From: an uncultured Clostridia bacterium
GTDB lineage: Bacteria > Bacillota > Clostridia > Christensenellales > UBA1242
Direction of reading: 5' to 3'
Length of the DNA stretch: 64,000 nt
Assembly: GCA_947382485.1 (NCBI GenBank)
Contig: CANCYS010000001.1
Span: forward strand, 53,425-117,424
Part shown: positions 1-8,001 of the stretch, piece by piece
Layout: every line of letters starts with the position of its first letter
How positions within the stretch are numbered: position 1 is the first letter of the stretch
Translations under genes and position numbers: made by a program
The notes under the pieces: generated by a model
Database searches by the model: none
Told to the model about the DNA's origin: nothing
The model's input: the letters and a program-made list of their open reading frames with translations, nothing else

Positions 1-604
1 TGCTACATCTTGCATTTGCAGTGATAAGCAAATCAGACCTAATAAAACTTTCTAAATTTTCTTTATGAAGTTCATAAAGCTGCTCACTGGTTTGCATTGA
101 AAATTTGATATGATCCATCAAGACTTCATATGCAATATCAATTTCTTCTTTATGTTCACGAATGAATGATTGATTTTGACCAAGACCTAAGTCTAGCTTT
201 CCTAAAAAATTTACAATTTTTAAGTATTCATCTTTTTCCATTTCAAGATCTGAATATGGAAAAAATTTACTTAAATTTTCATAATACAAATCATGCCCAA
301 CAACTCTTTCTTCCAAAATATAATAATCATTAACAGTCTTTCCATTTTCTTGTCTTTCAACAACTTTTGAAGCATAAATTTTTGGAATATTGCAATTATA
401 AACATTTTTGAAATTTTGAAGTTCATCAATATAAATTTCAAACATTGAAGGGTTCTTTACTATTTTTTCTTTATATTTTTTAATAACATATTTTCCATCA
501 ACAAAATACACAGTACCTTCTGCACCACTCAAACTTTTATACTTATCAAGTTCACTTAAATATGAATCTAACATATCATCATAGTTTAATTTAATTGATG
601 TCAT
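1..604 (-). CDS. Protein-kinase-like paralogue 0 (3' end outside window)
   Basis: Partial gene: the ATG at 604-602 follows a strong GGAGGGGG ribosome site, and the frame stays open to the window edge (201 codons). The N-terminus has a glycine-rich loop (SGAEGTVYF, about residues 26-34), a VIKKY segment with a candidate ATP-binding lysine at 42-43, an ELQ glutamate near 61 (a helix-C-like position) and a YYILEER hinge-like segment. The catalytic loop lies beyond the edge. It is clearly homologous to the next three genes. Role unknown; a kinase or small-molecule phosphotransferase fold is inferred from motif order only. Confidence 0.75.
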   Translation of the reverse strand, partial: MTSIKLNYDDMLDSYLSELDKYKSLSGAEGTVYFVDGKYVIKKYKEKIVKNPSMFEIYIDELQNFKNVYNCNIPKIYASKVVERQENGKTVNDYYILEERVVGHDLYYENLSKFFPYSDLEMEKDEYLKIVNFLGKLDLGLGQNQSFIREHKEEIDIAYEVLMDHIKFSMQTSEQLYELHKENLESFIRSDLLITANARCS

Positions 605-644
605 ATTTCCCCCTCCTTTTATTTTTCAAAAATATTATAATAAT

Positions 645-672
645 ATTATAACATAATTTTCTAATTTTTCAA
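645..672 (-). promoter_or_regulatory. SigA-type promoter of kinase-like paralogue 0
   Basis: On the minus strand, TTGAAA (672-667), a 16-nt spacer and TATAAT (650-645), about 40 nt before the ATG. It lies just downstream of the stop of the neighbouring paralogue, so this gene appears to be transcribed separately. Confidence 0.6.
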
Positions 673-687
673 TCTTCAAATAATTTT

Positions 688-1716
688 TTATAAATTTCTT
701 TGGACTTCATCAAATAATTTGTCTGACTCTTCTTTACTAAAAATGTCTGTAAATATTTTATACAAATATTCAAATGTTTCATTATCAATAAATTTACGTT
801 CAAACTCAATTTTCTTCATAATTTTAATAATTTTTCTTAAAGCAGACTTACATACTTCTTTATTTTTTTCAATTAACTTATATATTTCTATTGCACCTGC
901 TGGATCTAATGACTCATAATCATATTCTTTTATTGTTTCAAAAGGAATGTCATCTTTCTCAAAAAGACGGAAAACTTCAAGAAATGCTCTTGGTGTGTTG
1001 TAACCATCTTCAAGATAAATACCTCTTTTGTTCACAACTCTGGTATCTATTAATGTAATATCTTTATCATCATTAGTAAAAAACACATTTGAACCAAACA
1101 AATCAGGTTCGCTATACATACCTGTTAAATATATATTAAACGTATCAAGCATCATTTTTTCAATTTTGCTTTCTGGCATTGATTCAAAAATTTCATTAAT
1201 TTTAATAAAATGATTAATATACGTTTTTATTATTTCTTTCATCAAATTTATATTTTGATTTGGAGTTTTCAAAAAATCATTAAAGTCTTTCTCCGAACAA
1301 AAGTCTTCAAACAATGAATAACTTTGTTCAATGTATTCAGGACAAAATTGTGTACCTTTAATCCTTTCTTCTAAAAGATAATAGTTATATGCTTGATCAT
1401 CAAACTTTCCTGTATATTTTGGATTATTATTAATTATCCATGCATAATACTCAGGAAAATTTAAACCTTCCTTTTTATACTTTTGCATCTCTTTGATATA
1501 TTTTACAAAAACTTCTTTATCATCTTCAAAGCCATGTGATGCACGATAAAAAGATTTAACAACATAATCTTCACCAAGCAAATATGCGTTACCTTCGGAA
1601 CCTGTTCCAATTGATTTTTTTGAACCAATATTTTGAACAAAATCATAAAGCATCATTTGATGAAGTGCATTGCTATAAATTTTATCAAATATAATTTTAT
1701 CTTCTTTCTTTTCCAT
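688..1716 (-). CDS. Protein-kinase-like paralogue 1
   Basis: 342 aa. Motifs in order: glycine-rich loop GTGSEGNAY (37-45), candidate ATP lysine in YVVK (54), helix-C-like Glu in KEMQ (76), hinge-like YYLLEER, a family-specific DFCSEKDF segment (138-145), a catalytic-loop-like PDLFGSN (D205-x4-N210, the spacing of HRDLKxxN) and LIDT with D224 at the DFG position. No signal peptide or membrane segment is visible, so it is probably cytoplasmic. No Shine-Dalgarno precedes the ATG. Substrate unknown. The residues needed for phosphotransfer are retained, so an active enzyme is possible. The family name is not recognised. Confidence 0.8.
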   Translation of the reverse strand: MEKKEDKIIFDKIYSNALHQMMLYDFVQNIGSKKSIGTGSEGNAYLLGEDYVVKSFYRASHGFEDDKEVFVKYIKEMQKYKKEGLNFPEYYAWIINNNPKYTGKFDDQAYNYYLLEERIKGTQFCPEYIEQSYSLFEDFCSEKDFNDFLKTPNQNINLMKEIIKTYINHFIKINEIFESMPESKIEKMMLDTFNIYLTGMYSEPDLFGSNVFFTNDDKDITLIDTRVVNKRGIYLEDGYNTPRAFLEVFRLFEKDDIPFETIKEYDYESLDPAGAIEIYKLIEKNKEVCKSALRKIIKIMKKIEFERKFIDNETFEYLYKIFTDIFSKEESDKLFDEVQRNL

Positions 1717-1724
1717 ATATAGTT

Positions 1725-1753
1725 ATTATAACATAAAACTTATTATATGTAAA
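1725..1753 (-). promoter_or_regulatory. Promoter giving a probably leaderless mRNA (paralogue 1)
   Basis: Minus strand: TTTACA (1753-1748), 17-nt spacer, TATAAT (1730-1725), then only 8 nt to the ATG. Transcription should start at or next to the start codon, which fits the lack of a ribosome site. Confidence 0.7.
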
Positions 1754-1795
1754 TACCCAACTAATTAAAATTTGGAAATACTTATAAATGCTGAT

Positions 1796-1832
1796 AAAAT
1801 AAGGTGTTATGCTTCACATAACACCTTATTTT
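1796..1832 (-). terminator. Terminator of kinase-like paralogue 2
   Basis: Perfect 16-bp stem (1796-1811 with 1817-1832) and a 5-nt loop, 3 nt after the stop codon at 1836. The core AAGGTGTTATG recurs in the hairpins at 2880, 3984 and 20989 (the first shortened, the last with variants). Confidence 0.85.
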
Positions 1833-1835
1833 ATA

Positions 1836-2801
1836 TTAAAAATCAATTTGCAACTCTGATACAATTTCTTGTGCATCTTTTTCTTTTAAAAATGAACCAA
1901 GTGTTTGCTTAAAAGATTCAAAATCATATCTTTTATCTATAACAGGATTTAATAATTCATTTGTTTTCTTAACAAATCTTTTTGTAACCTTCGCTGCCAA
2001 AGTTTGATTTTCTCTATAAATCTTTGAAATACTTTTAATCTTTTTTGCAGAAGGATTTATAAAATAAGCAACCTCATCATTGCTTGAAATTAAATTAACT
2101 AATGTTTTTAAAGTTATAACTTTTTCTAAGTTTTCATTTGGCATTGTCTTTCTAACAATTTTTAAATATAAATTGTCTATCATAGTTAAATTTTTGCCAT
2201 CAAATAAAATATTTCTTGGCTGTACATCTGGTGAACTTGATTTTCCTTGGACTCTCATATCAAAGTTTGAAAGTATAAAATTTTCTAGCATCAAATCAGA
2301 AATATCAAGCAACTGCTTGTTTACATTCATGAAATCTTTTATATATAATTCCATAAGTTTTTCAAACAAAAGACCTTCTTTTGCAGACATTGCATTTTCA
2401 AACTCTTCTTTTGAACATACGCTATCAAACAAACTAAATAAATCACTGTTATTATGATCAATATAAATTTCACGACCTTTTGCTCTTTCTTCTAAAATAT
2501 ATAAACCATAGTGTTTATCATATTTATCTTCTATCATTTTGAATGCAAAAAATTCTGGTACACAAAATCCAAGGTCATGAAAATTTGCCATTTCATTGCA
2601 ATAGTTTAAAAACGAATTATTGATTGCCATTGCAGAATTATAAAACTTTTTAACAACAAAATCATCATTTATAAAATATACACTACCTTCTCCGCCTTGT
2701 TTATGCTCAAACTCTTCAAGTCTTGGAATTAAAGAGGACAAAAAATCATCAAATTTTTTTGATGCTAGATTTTCATTTTCAAAATTATCAATACCAAACA
2801 T
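1836..2801 (-). CDS. Protein-kinase-like paralogue 2
   Basis: 321 aa, start set by an AGGAG site 8 nt upstream. Motifs: glycine-rich loop QGGEGSVYF (35-43), VVKK lysines at 51-52, NEM glutamate at 70, YILEER hinge-like segment (101-106), the family segment CSKEEF (129-134), PDVQPRN (D192-x4-N197) and MIDN (D209). This keeps the D-x4-N and metal-binding D pattern of protein-kinase and aminoglycoside-phosphotransferase folds, with His-Arg of HRD replaced by Ser-Pro and Phe-Gly of DFG by Asn-Leu. Own promoter and terminator. Function unknown. Confidence 0.8.
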   Translation of the reverse strand: MFGIDNFENENLASKKFDDFLSSLIPRLEEFEHKQGGEGSVYFINDDFVVKKFYNSAMAINNSFLNYCNEMANFHDLGFCVPEFFAFKMIEDKYDKHYGLYILEERAKGREIYIDHNNSDLFSLFDSVCSKEEFENAMSAKEGLLFEKLMELYIKDFMNVNKQLLDISDLMLENFILSNFDMRVQGKSSSPDVQPRNILFDGKNLTMIDNLYLKIVRKTMPNENLEKVITLKTLVNLISSNDEVAYFINPSAKKIKSISKIYRENQTLAAKVTKRFVKKTNELLNPVIDKRYDFESFKQTLGSFLKEKDAQEIVSELQIDF

Positions 2802-2823
2802 TTTTTATTCTCCTAACAATATA

Positions 2824-2852
2824 ATTATACCATAATAATCAAACCAAGTAAA
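2824..2852 (-). promoter_or_regulatory. Promoter of kinase-like paralogue 2
   Basis: Minus strand: TTTACT (2852-2847), 17-nt spacer, TATAAT (2829-2824), about 22 nt before the start codon with a ribosome site between. Confidence 0.7.
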
Positions 2853-2879
2853 TAGCAGAGTTTTATTATAATTTCAAAA

Positions 2880-2904
2880 AAGGTGTTAATCAATTTAACA
2901 CCTT
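2880..2904 (-). terminator. Terminator of kinase-like paralogue 3
   Basis: 10-bp stem (2880-2889 with 2895-2904) and 5-nt loop. The gene's stop codon (2905-2903) lies inside the stem. Shares the AAGGTGTTA core with the neighbouring hairpins. Confidence 0.75.
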
Positions 2905-3886
2905 ACATTTCAAACTGTTTTTCAATTTCTTTAATCAATTTACCATCTTTTCCGCTAATAGATTCTGCAACTGATGTGCAAATATATTTTCCTTTTCTGC
3001 TAAGAGTTTTTGATGGCTGAATAATTGTTCTTGAACTTTCTGTGAACCTTAGTAATGCACTTTCAGTAATTTTTAAATTTTCATCAACTATTCTTTCCAT
3101 CTCACTTCTTTTACTTCCCTCAAAACAAGTAATTATTTCTCTGAGTTCTCCATTAAGTTTAAACAAGTTAAACATATCAATATAAACAGATAAACCTGCC
3201 TTTTCTTCATCATTTAAACATTCATTATCAAATCCATTCAAAAAGAAATTGTCTATGATTTGCATTTGTTTTATTGAACTGGCATTTCTGTCAACAAACA
3301 CATTACCTGCATGAATGTCTGGCACACCATATTTTCCACAAAAAGTCATATAGGCATCATCTAATATAAATTTGTCTAACACATCATCATTTATTGCTTC
3401 CAACTTTTTTGTTGTGTTTAAAAATATTTTAAGATATGTCAAAACAATAAGTGAATATAGTGGGTCATTTGGATCAGCTTTATCAATCGCTTTTGAAAAT
3501 TCTTTTCTAGAACAAAATCCTTCACATTCAGCATAAATAAATTTTAAAGGAGAAATATCAACTACATTTGTCTTTTTATCAATTGTGAGGAACATCTTCA
3601 TTCCAGTTGGATAAATTTCTTTTGTAAAAAGTCTTTCTTGTAAAAGCAAACATTCTTCCTTATTCATTGATTTATAATCTAAAATTGAAGGAATGTTGCA
3701 ACCCTCATCATAAAACTTTTGCAACTCTTTAAAATAACCATCAAAAGATTTAGGATCCCAATATTCAAATGGATGATATTTTTTAAGAATATAATTCTCA
3801 AAAAAATATGCAGTTCCTTCTCCTCCTGACTTGGAAGTAACATTATCTTTTTTGCTATTAAGATTATCAATGATTGTCTTTGGCAT
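2903..3886 (-). CDS. Protein-kinase-like paralogue 3
   Basis: 327 aa. The frame is open 22 codons further upstream, but the ATG at 3886 is chosen because AAAGGAGG lies just before it and the promoter sits inside the longer version. Motifs: glycine-rich loop SGGEGTAYF (20-28), ILKK lysines at 35-36, KELQ glutamate at 54, LLLQER hinge-like segment, family segment FCSRKEF (124-130), PDIHAGN (D190-x4-N195) and IIDN (D212). Same family as the three genes downstream. Monocistronic, with its own promoter and terminator. Likely cytoplasmic; substrate unknown. Confidence 0.8.
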   Translation of the reverse strand: MPKTIIDNLNSKKDNVTSKSGGEGTAYFFENYILKKYHPFEYWDPKSFDGYFKELQKFYDEGCNIPSILDYKSMNKEECLLLQERLFTKEIYPTGMKMFLTIDKKTNVVDISPLKFIYAECEGFCSRKEFSKAIDKADPNDPLYSLIVLTYLKIFLNTTKKLEAINDDVLDKFILDDAYMTFCGKYGVPDIHAGNVFVDRNASSIKQMQIIDNFFLNGFDNECLNDEEKAGLSVYIDMFNLFKLNGELREIITCFEGSKRSEMERIVDENLKITESALLRFTESSRTIIQPSKTLSRKGKYICTSVAESISGKDGKLIKEIEKQFEM

Positions 3887-3907
3887 AAAGTTTACCTCCT
3901 TTAAAAC

Positions 3908-3936
3908 ATTATACCATTTTTTTAAGTTTATGTAAA
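3908..3936 (-). promoter_or_regulatory. Promoter of kinase-like paralogue 3
   Basis: Minus strand: TTTACA (3936-3931), 17-nt spacer, TATAAT (3913-3908), upstream of the AAAGGAGG site. Confidence 0.75.
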
Positions 3937-3983
3937 TACTCTTAATTTTCAAGGGTTATAATTTAATGTAAATGCCGAAAAAA

Positions 3984-4012
3984 TAAGGTGTTATGCATAA
4001 CATAACACCTTA
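3984..4012 (-). terminator. Terminator of the prmC-prfA operon
   Basis: 12-bp perfect stem (3984-3995 with 4001-4012), 5-nt loop, then a U-rich tract on the minus strand. The core and the flank reading aaatgccgaaaaaat on the plus strand match the copies at 1796 and 20989. Confidence 0.85.
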
Positions 4013-4023
4013 AAATATAAAAA

Positions 4024-5094
4024 TTAATCTTCCAAACTTGCGAGTTTCGCCTGTTGATCTGCAAGAGTGAGTGCTTCAACCATTTCTTCAATTGCACCAT
4101 TCATAAAATTATCAAGAGAATATATTGTCATATTAATTCTATGGTCTGTTACACGACTTTGAGGATAGTTGTATGTTCTAATCTTTTCACATCTATCACC
4201 ATTTCCAACTTGCGATCTTCTCTTTTCAGCATAGGCACTATCTTCTTGTGATTGGTAATAATCATATAGTTTTGATTTAAGCCAATTCATTGCCTTTTCT
4301 TTATTTTTGCCTTGGCTTCTTTCGTCTTGGCATGCAACAATAATTCCTGTTGGAATGTGAGTGATTCTTATTGCTGATTCTGTTTTGTTGACATGTTGTC
4401 CACCAGCACCACCCGCTCTGTAATAATCAATTTGCAAATCTTTTTCATTAATATCAATTTGAATATTCTTTGCTTCTGGCAAAACTGCAACTGTTGCTGT
4501 TGATGTGTGTATTCTTCCTGAACTTTCGGTTACTGGAATTCTTTGAACTCTGTGAACACCACTTTCATATTTAAACTTTGCAAATGCACCCTTTCCTGTG
4601 ACCATGAAATTGACTTCTTTTATAACACCATTTTCACCAGCATTTTCATCTAGAATTTCAACTTTGAATCTATTTCTATCTGCATACATGTTATACATTC
4701 TAAAAAGGTCACCAGCAAAAATTCCTGCTTCATCTCCACCAACGCCTGCTCTAATTTCAACGATGACATTGCATTCATCATTTTCATCTTTTGGAAGAAG
4801 CAAAATTTTGAGTTCTTCTTCAAGAGCTTTCAATTTTTCTTTTCCGCCAAAATATTCTTCATTAAGCATTGCAACCATGTCTGGGTCAGTTTCAATTTTG
4901 AGCATTTCTTCGGCATCTTTCATATCATTTTCAACCTTACAATACTCATCATATTTTTCAACGATTGGTGCAAGATCTGCCTGCTCTTTTGATTTCTTTT
5001 GCCAAATAGACATATCTGCAAGCACATCTGGATTAATTAAATCATTTGTAAGTTCTTCAAATTTTTGTTTTATATTCTTTAATTTCTCAATCAT
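4024..5094 (-). CDS. prfA: Peptide chain release factor 1
   Basis: 356 aa, full family length. RF1 reads UAA and UAG stops in the ribosome and triggers peptide release. The catalytic GGQ is seen in RAGGAGGQHVNKTES, and the codon-recognition tripeptide is PVT in RIPVTES, within the P(A/V)T pattern of RF1 rather than the SPF of RF2. N-terminal helical domain about 1-100. It follows prmC by 21 nt on the same strand; PrmC methylates the GGQ glutamine, so the pair forms a functional operon. Ends at a strong terminator. Confidence 0.97.
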   Translation of the reverse strand: MIEKLKNIKQKFEELTNDLINPDVLADMSIWQKKSKEQADLAPIVEKYDEYCKVENDMKDAEEMLKIETDPDMVAMLNEEYFGGKEKLKALEEELKILLLPKDENDECNVIVEIRAGVGGDEAGIFAGDLFRMYNMYADRNRFKVEILDENAGENGVIKEVNFMVTGKGAFAKFKYESGVHRVQRIPVTESSGRIHTSTATVAVLPEAKNIQIDINEKDLQIDYYRAGGAGGQHVNKTESAIRITHIPTGIIVACQDERSQGKNKEKAMNWLKSKLYDYYQSQEDSAYAEKRRSQVGNGDRCEKIRTYNYPQSRVTDHRINMTIYSLDNFMNGAIEEMVEALTLADQQAKLASLED

Positions 5095-5115
5095 ATTTGC
5101 TTTTTAACCTCATAA

Positions 5116-5949
5116 TTAAATTTTCTTTAACTTTCCGTATACAACTCTATCTTGTCCACCATAATCTTTTAAAACTGCAATATCTTCAAAATCTTCTTGC
5201 ATAAGTGAAACTACACTTCTTGATTGATTGAATCCAATCTCAAAATAAATTCTTCCATTTTCATTTAAATGATTTCTGCTTTCACTCACAATTTTTCGAT
5301 AGAAATATAAACCATCATCACCACCATCAAGAGCCAAAATTGGTTCATTTCCGCTCACTTCTTTATCTAGCGAGCGAATTACTCCCGTTTCGATGTATGG
5401 TGGATTGCTGACAATGATATCAACCTTTACATCTGAAAGTTCTTTAAAAAGGTCTGACAATCTAAACTCAACATCAGAATCAAGTTCTTTTGCATTTTCT
5501 TTTGCAATTTCAATTGCTTTTTCACTGATGTCAGAACCAATACACTTTGCACCAGTTTCTTTGTTTATTGTTATAGCAATAACTCCACTACCCGTTCCAA
5601 TATCAAGCACTGACACTGGTTTTTTGCACTTGCTGATGTGTTTACAAACCGCCTCAACAAGAACTTCTGTATCCATTCTTGGAATTAAAACATCAGGACT
5701 AACCTTAAAATCATAACCATAGAAATTTGTTTTTCCAAAAATATATGCAATTGGGATATGTTTCAACCTTTTCTCAACGCATTCCATTATAATTTTTTCT
5801 TGCATAATGGAAATTTCGCCATAAAAAGGCACTGCACTTCGACTAACTCCAAGCACTTCAACCATAATCCAATCAATGTCTGAAAAGTCATAGATATGGC
5901 TTTTTTCAAACATTTGCACTATTTTATTTCTAAGTTCTACACTATTCAT
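5116..5949 (-). CDS. prmC: Release-factor glutamine methyltransferase
   Basis: 277 aa from the ATG at 5949. The frame extends 8 codons further upstream, but that ATG lies in the rpmE terminator hairpin and has no ribosome site, whereas GGAAAG precedes 5949. SAM-dependent N5-glutamine methyltransferase acting on the GGQ motif of release factors. The SAM-binding motif VLDIGTGSGVIAI and the signature VSNPPYIE (NPPY) are present, after an N-terminal helical substrate-binding domain. Directly upstream of its substrate gene prfA. Confidence 0.95.
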   Translation of the reverse strand: MNSVELRNKIVQMFEKSHIYDFSDIDWIMVEVLGVSRSAVPFYGEISIMQEKIIMECVEKRLKHIPIAYIFGKTNFYGYDFKVSPDVLIPRMDTEVLVEAVCKHISKCKKPVSVLDIGTGSGVIAITINKETGAKCIGSDISEKAIEIAKENAKELDSDVEFRLSDLFKELSDVKVDIIVSNPPYIETGVIRSLDKEVSGNEPILALDGGDDGLYFYRKIVSESRNHLNENGRIYFEIGFNQSRSVVSLMQEDFEDIAVLKDYGGQDRVVYGKLKKI

Positions 5950-5965
5950 AATCTTTCCAAAAAAA

Positions 5966-5998
5966 ATGTGCATAAAAAACTTTTAGTTTTATGCACAT
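5966..5998 (-). terminator. Terminator of rpmE
   Basis: 12-bp perfect stem (5966-5977 with 5987-5998) followed on the minus strand by a run of U. It separates rpmE from prmC. Confidence 0.8.
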
Positions 5999-6037
5999 AA
6001 AAATGTGCAGACAAAACTCGCCTGCACCAAATTACAA

Positions 6038-6247
6038 CTACTTATTAATGCCGTATCTTTTGTTGAATCTTTCAACTTTTCCACCAGCATCAACGATTTT
6101 TTGTGTTCCTGTGAAAAATGGGTGACATTTGTTGCAAATATCCACCTTGATAACATCTCCATCTTTAACTGAACCAGTTTCAAATGTGTTTCCACAAGCA
6201 CAAACCACTTTAACTCTGTGATAATTTGGATGTGTATTTTCTTTCAT
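6038..6247 (-). CDS. rpmE: Ribosomal protein L31, zinc-binding form
   Basis: 69 aa from the ATG at 6247, which follows GGAGAAGACCAAA; longer upstream readings cross the promoter. Structural protein of the large ribosomal subunit. Key motifs are [10 protein letters not shown], the zinc ligands CACGN and [10 protein letters not shown], and the C-terminal FNKRYGI. The cysteine pairs mark the zinc-containing (C+) type, which in other bacteria is exchanged for a C- paralogue under zinc limitation. Own consensus promoter and own terminator. Confidence 0.96.
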   Translation of the reverse strand: MKENTHPNYHRVKVVCACGNTFETGSVKDGDVIKVDICNKCHPFFTGTQKIVDAGGKVERFNKRYGINK

Positions 6248-6280
6248 TTTGGTCTTCTCCTTAAAAACATAAGCATTAGA

Positions 6281-6309
6281 ATTATATAATACAATTTTGT
6301 CATTGTCAA
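6281..6309 (-). promoter_or_regulatory. Consensus promoter of rpmE
   Basis: Minus strand: TTGACA (6309-6304), 17-nt spacer, TATAAT (6286-6281). A perfect SigA consensus, as expected for a ribosomal protein gene. Confidence 0.85.
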
Positions 6310-6380
6310 GCATTTTTATTTTTAAAAATGAGAATAAAATCAATTAAATTTCAAAAACTAACATTAAAGGAGAAACGCTC

Positions 6381-6479
6381 ATGAGAAATTTATTCCCTGC
6401 TGGTGATAGTTTCATTGAAACTCTTGAAACTTACTCAGAAGATGCCTACATCTTTTGTGCACCAGAAACAATTGATTAA
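6381..6479 (+). CDS. Small 32-aa peptide, unknown
   Basis: ATG at 6381 follows AAAGGAG with 8-nt spacing. 32 codons, then TAA, and a strong terminator starts 3 nt later. The peptide begins MRNLFPAGDS and ends CAPETID; it is acidic, has one Cys, no signal and no membrane segment. Ribosome site, ORF and terminator together suggest a real small gene. No convincing promoter is seen directly upstream; the region is divergent from rpmE. Family not recognised. It could also be the leader of a short regulatory RNA. Confidence 0.55.
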   Translation: MRNLFPAGDSFIETLETYSEDAYIFCAPETID

Positions 6480-6481
6480 AT

Positions 6482-6514
6482 AAAAAGCCTTCAAATTTAA
6501 AACGAAGGCTTTTT
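6482..6514. terminator. Bidirectional terminator
   Basis: 11-bp perfect stem (6482-6492 with 6504-6514) with A-run and T-run on either side. It serves the 32-aa ORF on the plus strand and the hydrolase fusion on the minus strand. Confidence 0.85.
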
Positions 6515-6520
6515 ATATTT

Positions 6521-7924
6521 TTATGCAAAAACATCTTTATCAGCACCATGTTTTAAAAAGTCTAAATATCGTTTTGCTTCCTTTCTTGATATTGGTGCAT
6601 AGTTATGATAAGCAAGACACACATTAAAACCGAACTTTTTAATTGGTGCTAATGTGTGAACATGTCCAAACATGCTATAACAATTTCTCGCATGAGTTGT
6701 TGGTCTATGAGTTAAAAACACTTTTTGACCCAAAACTTCTTCATCAAGATAAATTCCTTTTTTATATACTTCTGCAAAACCAAGTTCAAGCAAACCATCT
6801 CTAAATGATTCAAAATCTCTACCATAGTCTGCTTTTTCATAGTTTCCACAAATTAGTATAACCTTTCCGTTGAGTTCTTTTATTTTCTCATAATTTCCAA
6901 AGTCTCCTAAATGATAAACAACATCATTTTTTGAAACTTTTTGATTCCAACGTCTAACTATTTCAGCATCTGACTCTTCAAGTGTTTGAAATGGAACTTG
7001 TCTGAGTGCAATCTTTCTTCTTTGAGTGAAATGCGTGTCCGAAATAAAGAATACTTCTGATGCAAAAGGATTTTCCTCAATTGACTTTATCTTTAATATA
7101 AAATCTTTCCAAACAACATTTCCATCGCACACATCAAAAACATAATTTACCTTGTGTGGTTTTTTTATTTGTGATTGTTCTTTCAAAAATTCATTTGCTG
7201 AAACTTCAACTGACCTAAAATATTCTGGATTAACCAAATATGACACTGCACAGATATCGTTCAAATTTCTGATGCCAAATTCTGTATTTTTTTCATCGTA
7301 CGCTTTTGCACACTTTACTAAATATTTACCAATAGCACTTTCAGATATATTATGTTCCATTTCAAAAATACTTGAAACTATTGTTCTTGACACAAAATTT
7401 GGAATGATTGTCATTTTCACTCCACTTTTAATTACATATTCAAACGCTAATTTGTCACTGACATAGTTGTTATCTTCAAACTTTTCAAGCATTAAATTGC
7501 CTGTGCCAAGCCAAACCACGTGCATTTTTTCAACGAGTTCTCTTTTTATTTGTAACAAAACAGCAATGTTTGTGAGAGAACCAGTTGCAATGATTGTTGT
7601 TTGAGAATTTTTGCTGATAATCTTTTCCATTTGACTTACAGCATCAGAAATTTCATTGGCTTTATTTGAAAAAAAGTTTTTTCCACCTTCAAAAATTAAA
7701 TTATCAGACTTAACATTCATGAGCGATAAAATTCTTCTTGCTTCAAATTTGCTGTCCATTTGCATTTCTTCAATTGAGATATCCTTGTTTTGAGATTTAT
7801 ATGGCTCAATTGTTATTGCTTTGATATTAAGCAAACTTTGATTTGAAAAAGCATAAGCAATCATAAATCTGTCGTCTACATTACTTGTGACATCACAATC
7901 AATTATTACATTAATTTTTTTCAT
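6521..7924 (-). CDS. Nucleoside-hydrolase-like / metallophosphoesterase fusion
   Basis: 467 aa, two domains. Residues 1-285 resemble inosine/uridine-preferring nucleoside hydrolases: an N-terminal metal site like DxDxxxDD (D9, D11, D17, D18) and GSLTNIA (115-121), but the late active-site His-Asp region reads LND. Residues 291-460 resemble calcineurin-like phosphoesterases: SDTHF (D296, H298), HLGDF (340-341), then CGNYE where the usual GNH(D/E) histidine is Tyr362, then THRP and GHVH. A base-releasing domain fused to a phosphatase suggests nucleotide or ADP-ribose-type salvage, but this is inference. The two changed residues leave activity uncertain. Confidence 0.75.
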   Translation of the reverse strand: MKKINVIIDCDVTSNVDDRFMIAYAFSNQSLLNIKAITIEPYKSQNKDISIEEMQMDSKFEARRILSLMNVKSDNLIFEGGKNFFSNKANEISDAVSQMEKIISKNSQTTIIATGSLTNIAVLLQIKRELVEKMHVVWLGTGNLMLEKFEDNNYVSDKLAFEYVIKSGVKMTIIPNFVSRTIVSSIFEMEHNISESAIGKYLVKCAKAYDEKNTEFGIRNLNDICAVSYLVNPEYFRSVEVSANEFLKEQSQIKKPHKVNYVFDVCDGNVVWKDFILKIKSIEENPFASEVFFISDTHFTQRRKIALRQVPFQTLEESDAEIVRRWNQKVSKNDVVYHLGDFGNYEKIKELNGKVILICGNYEKADYGRDFESFRDGLLELGFAEVYKKGIYLDEEVLGQKVFLTHRPTTHARNCYSMFGHVHTLAPIKKFGFNVCLAYHNYAPISRKEAKRYLDFLKHGADKDVFA

Positions 7925-7973
7925 AAAAACCTTCCTAACAAAATTATACTAATTTCATTCTTCAAATCCAACA

Positions 7974-7999
7974 AAAAATGAGCATTTCTGCTCATTTTT
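7974..7999 (-). terminator. Terminator of ileS
   Basis: 11-bp perfect stem (7974-7984 with 7989-7999), 4-nt loop, U-run on the minus strand, 3 nt past the ileS stop codon. Confidence 0.85.
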
Positions 8000-8001
8000 G
8001 A

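Noticed and set aside
2080..2457. 125-codon plus-strand ORF inside kinase-like paralogue 2
   Set aside because: Opposite strand of a well-supported gene with paralogues; Ser/Phe/Lys/Ile-rich shadow translation.
4598..5107. 169-codon plus-strand ORF opposite prfA
   Set aside because: Shadow of prfA; serine- and phenylalanine-rich as expected from antisense of an AT-rich gene.
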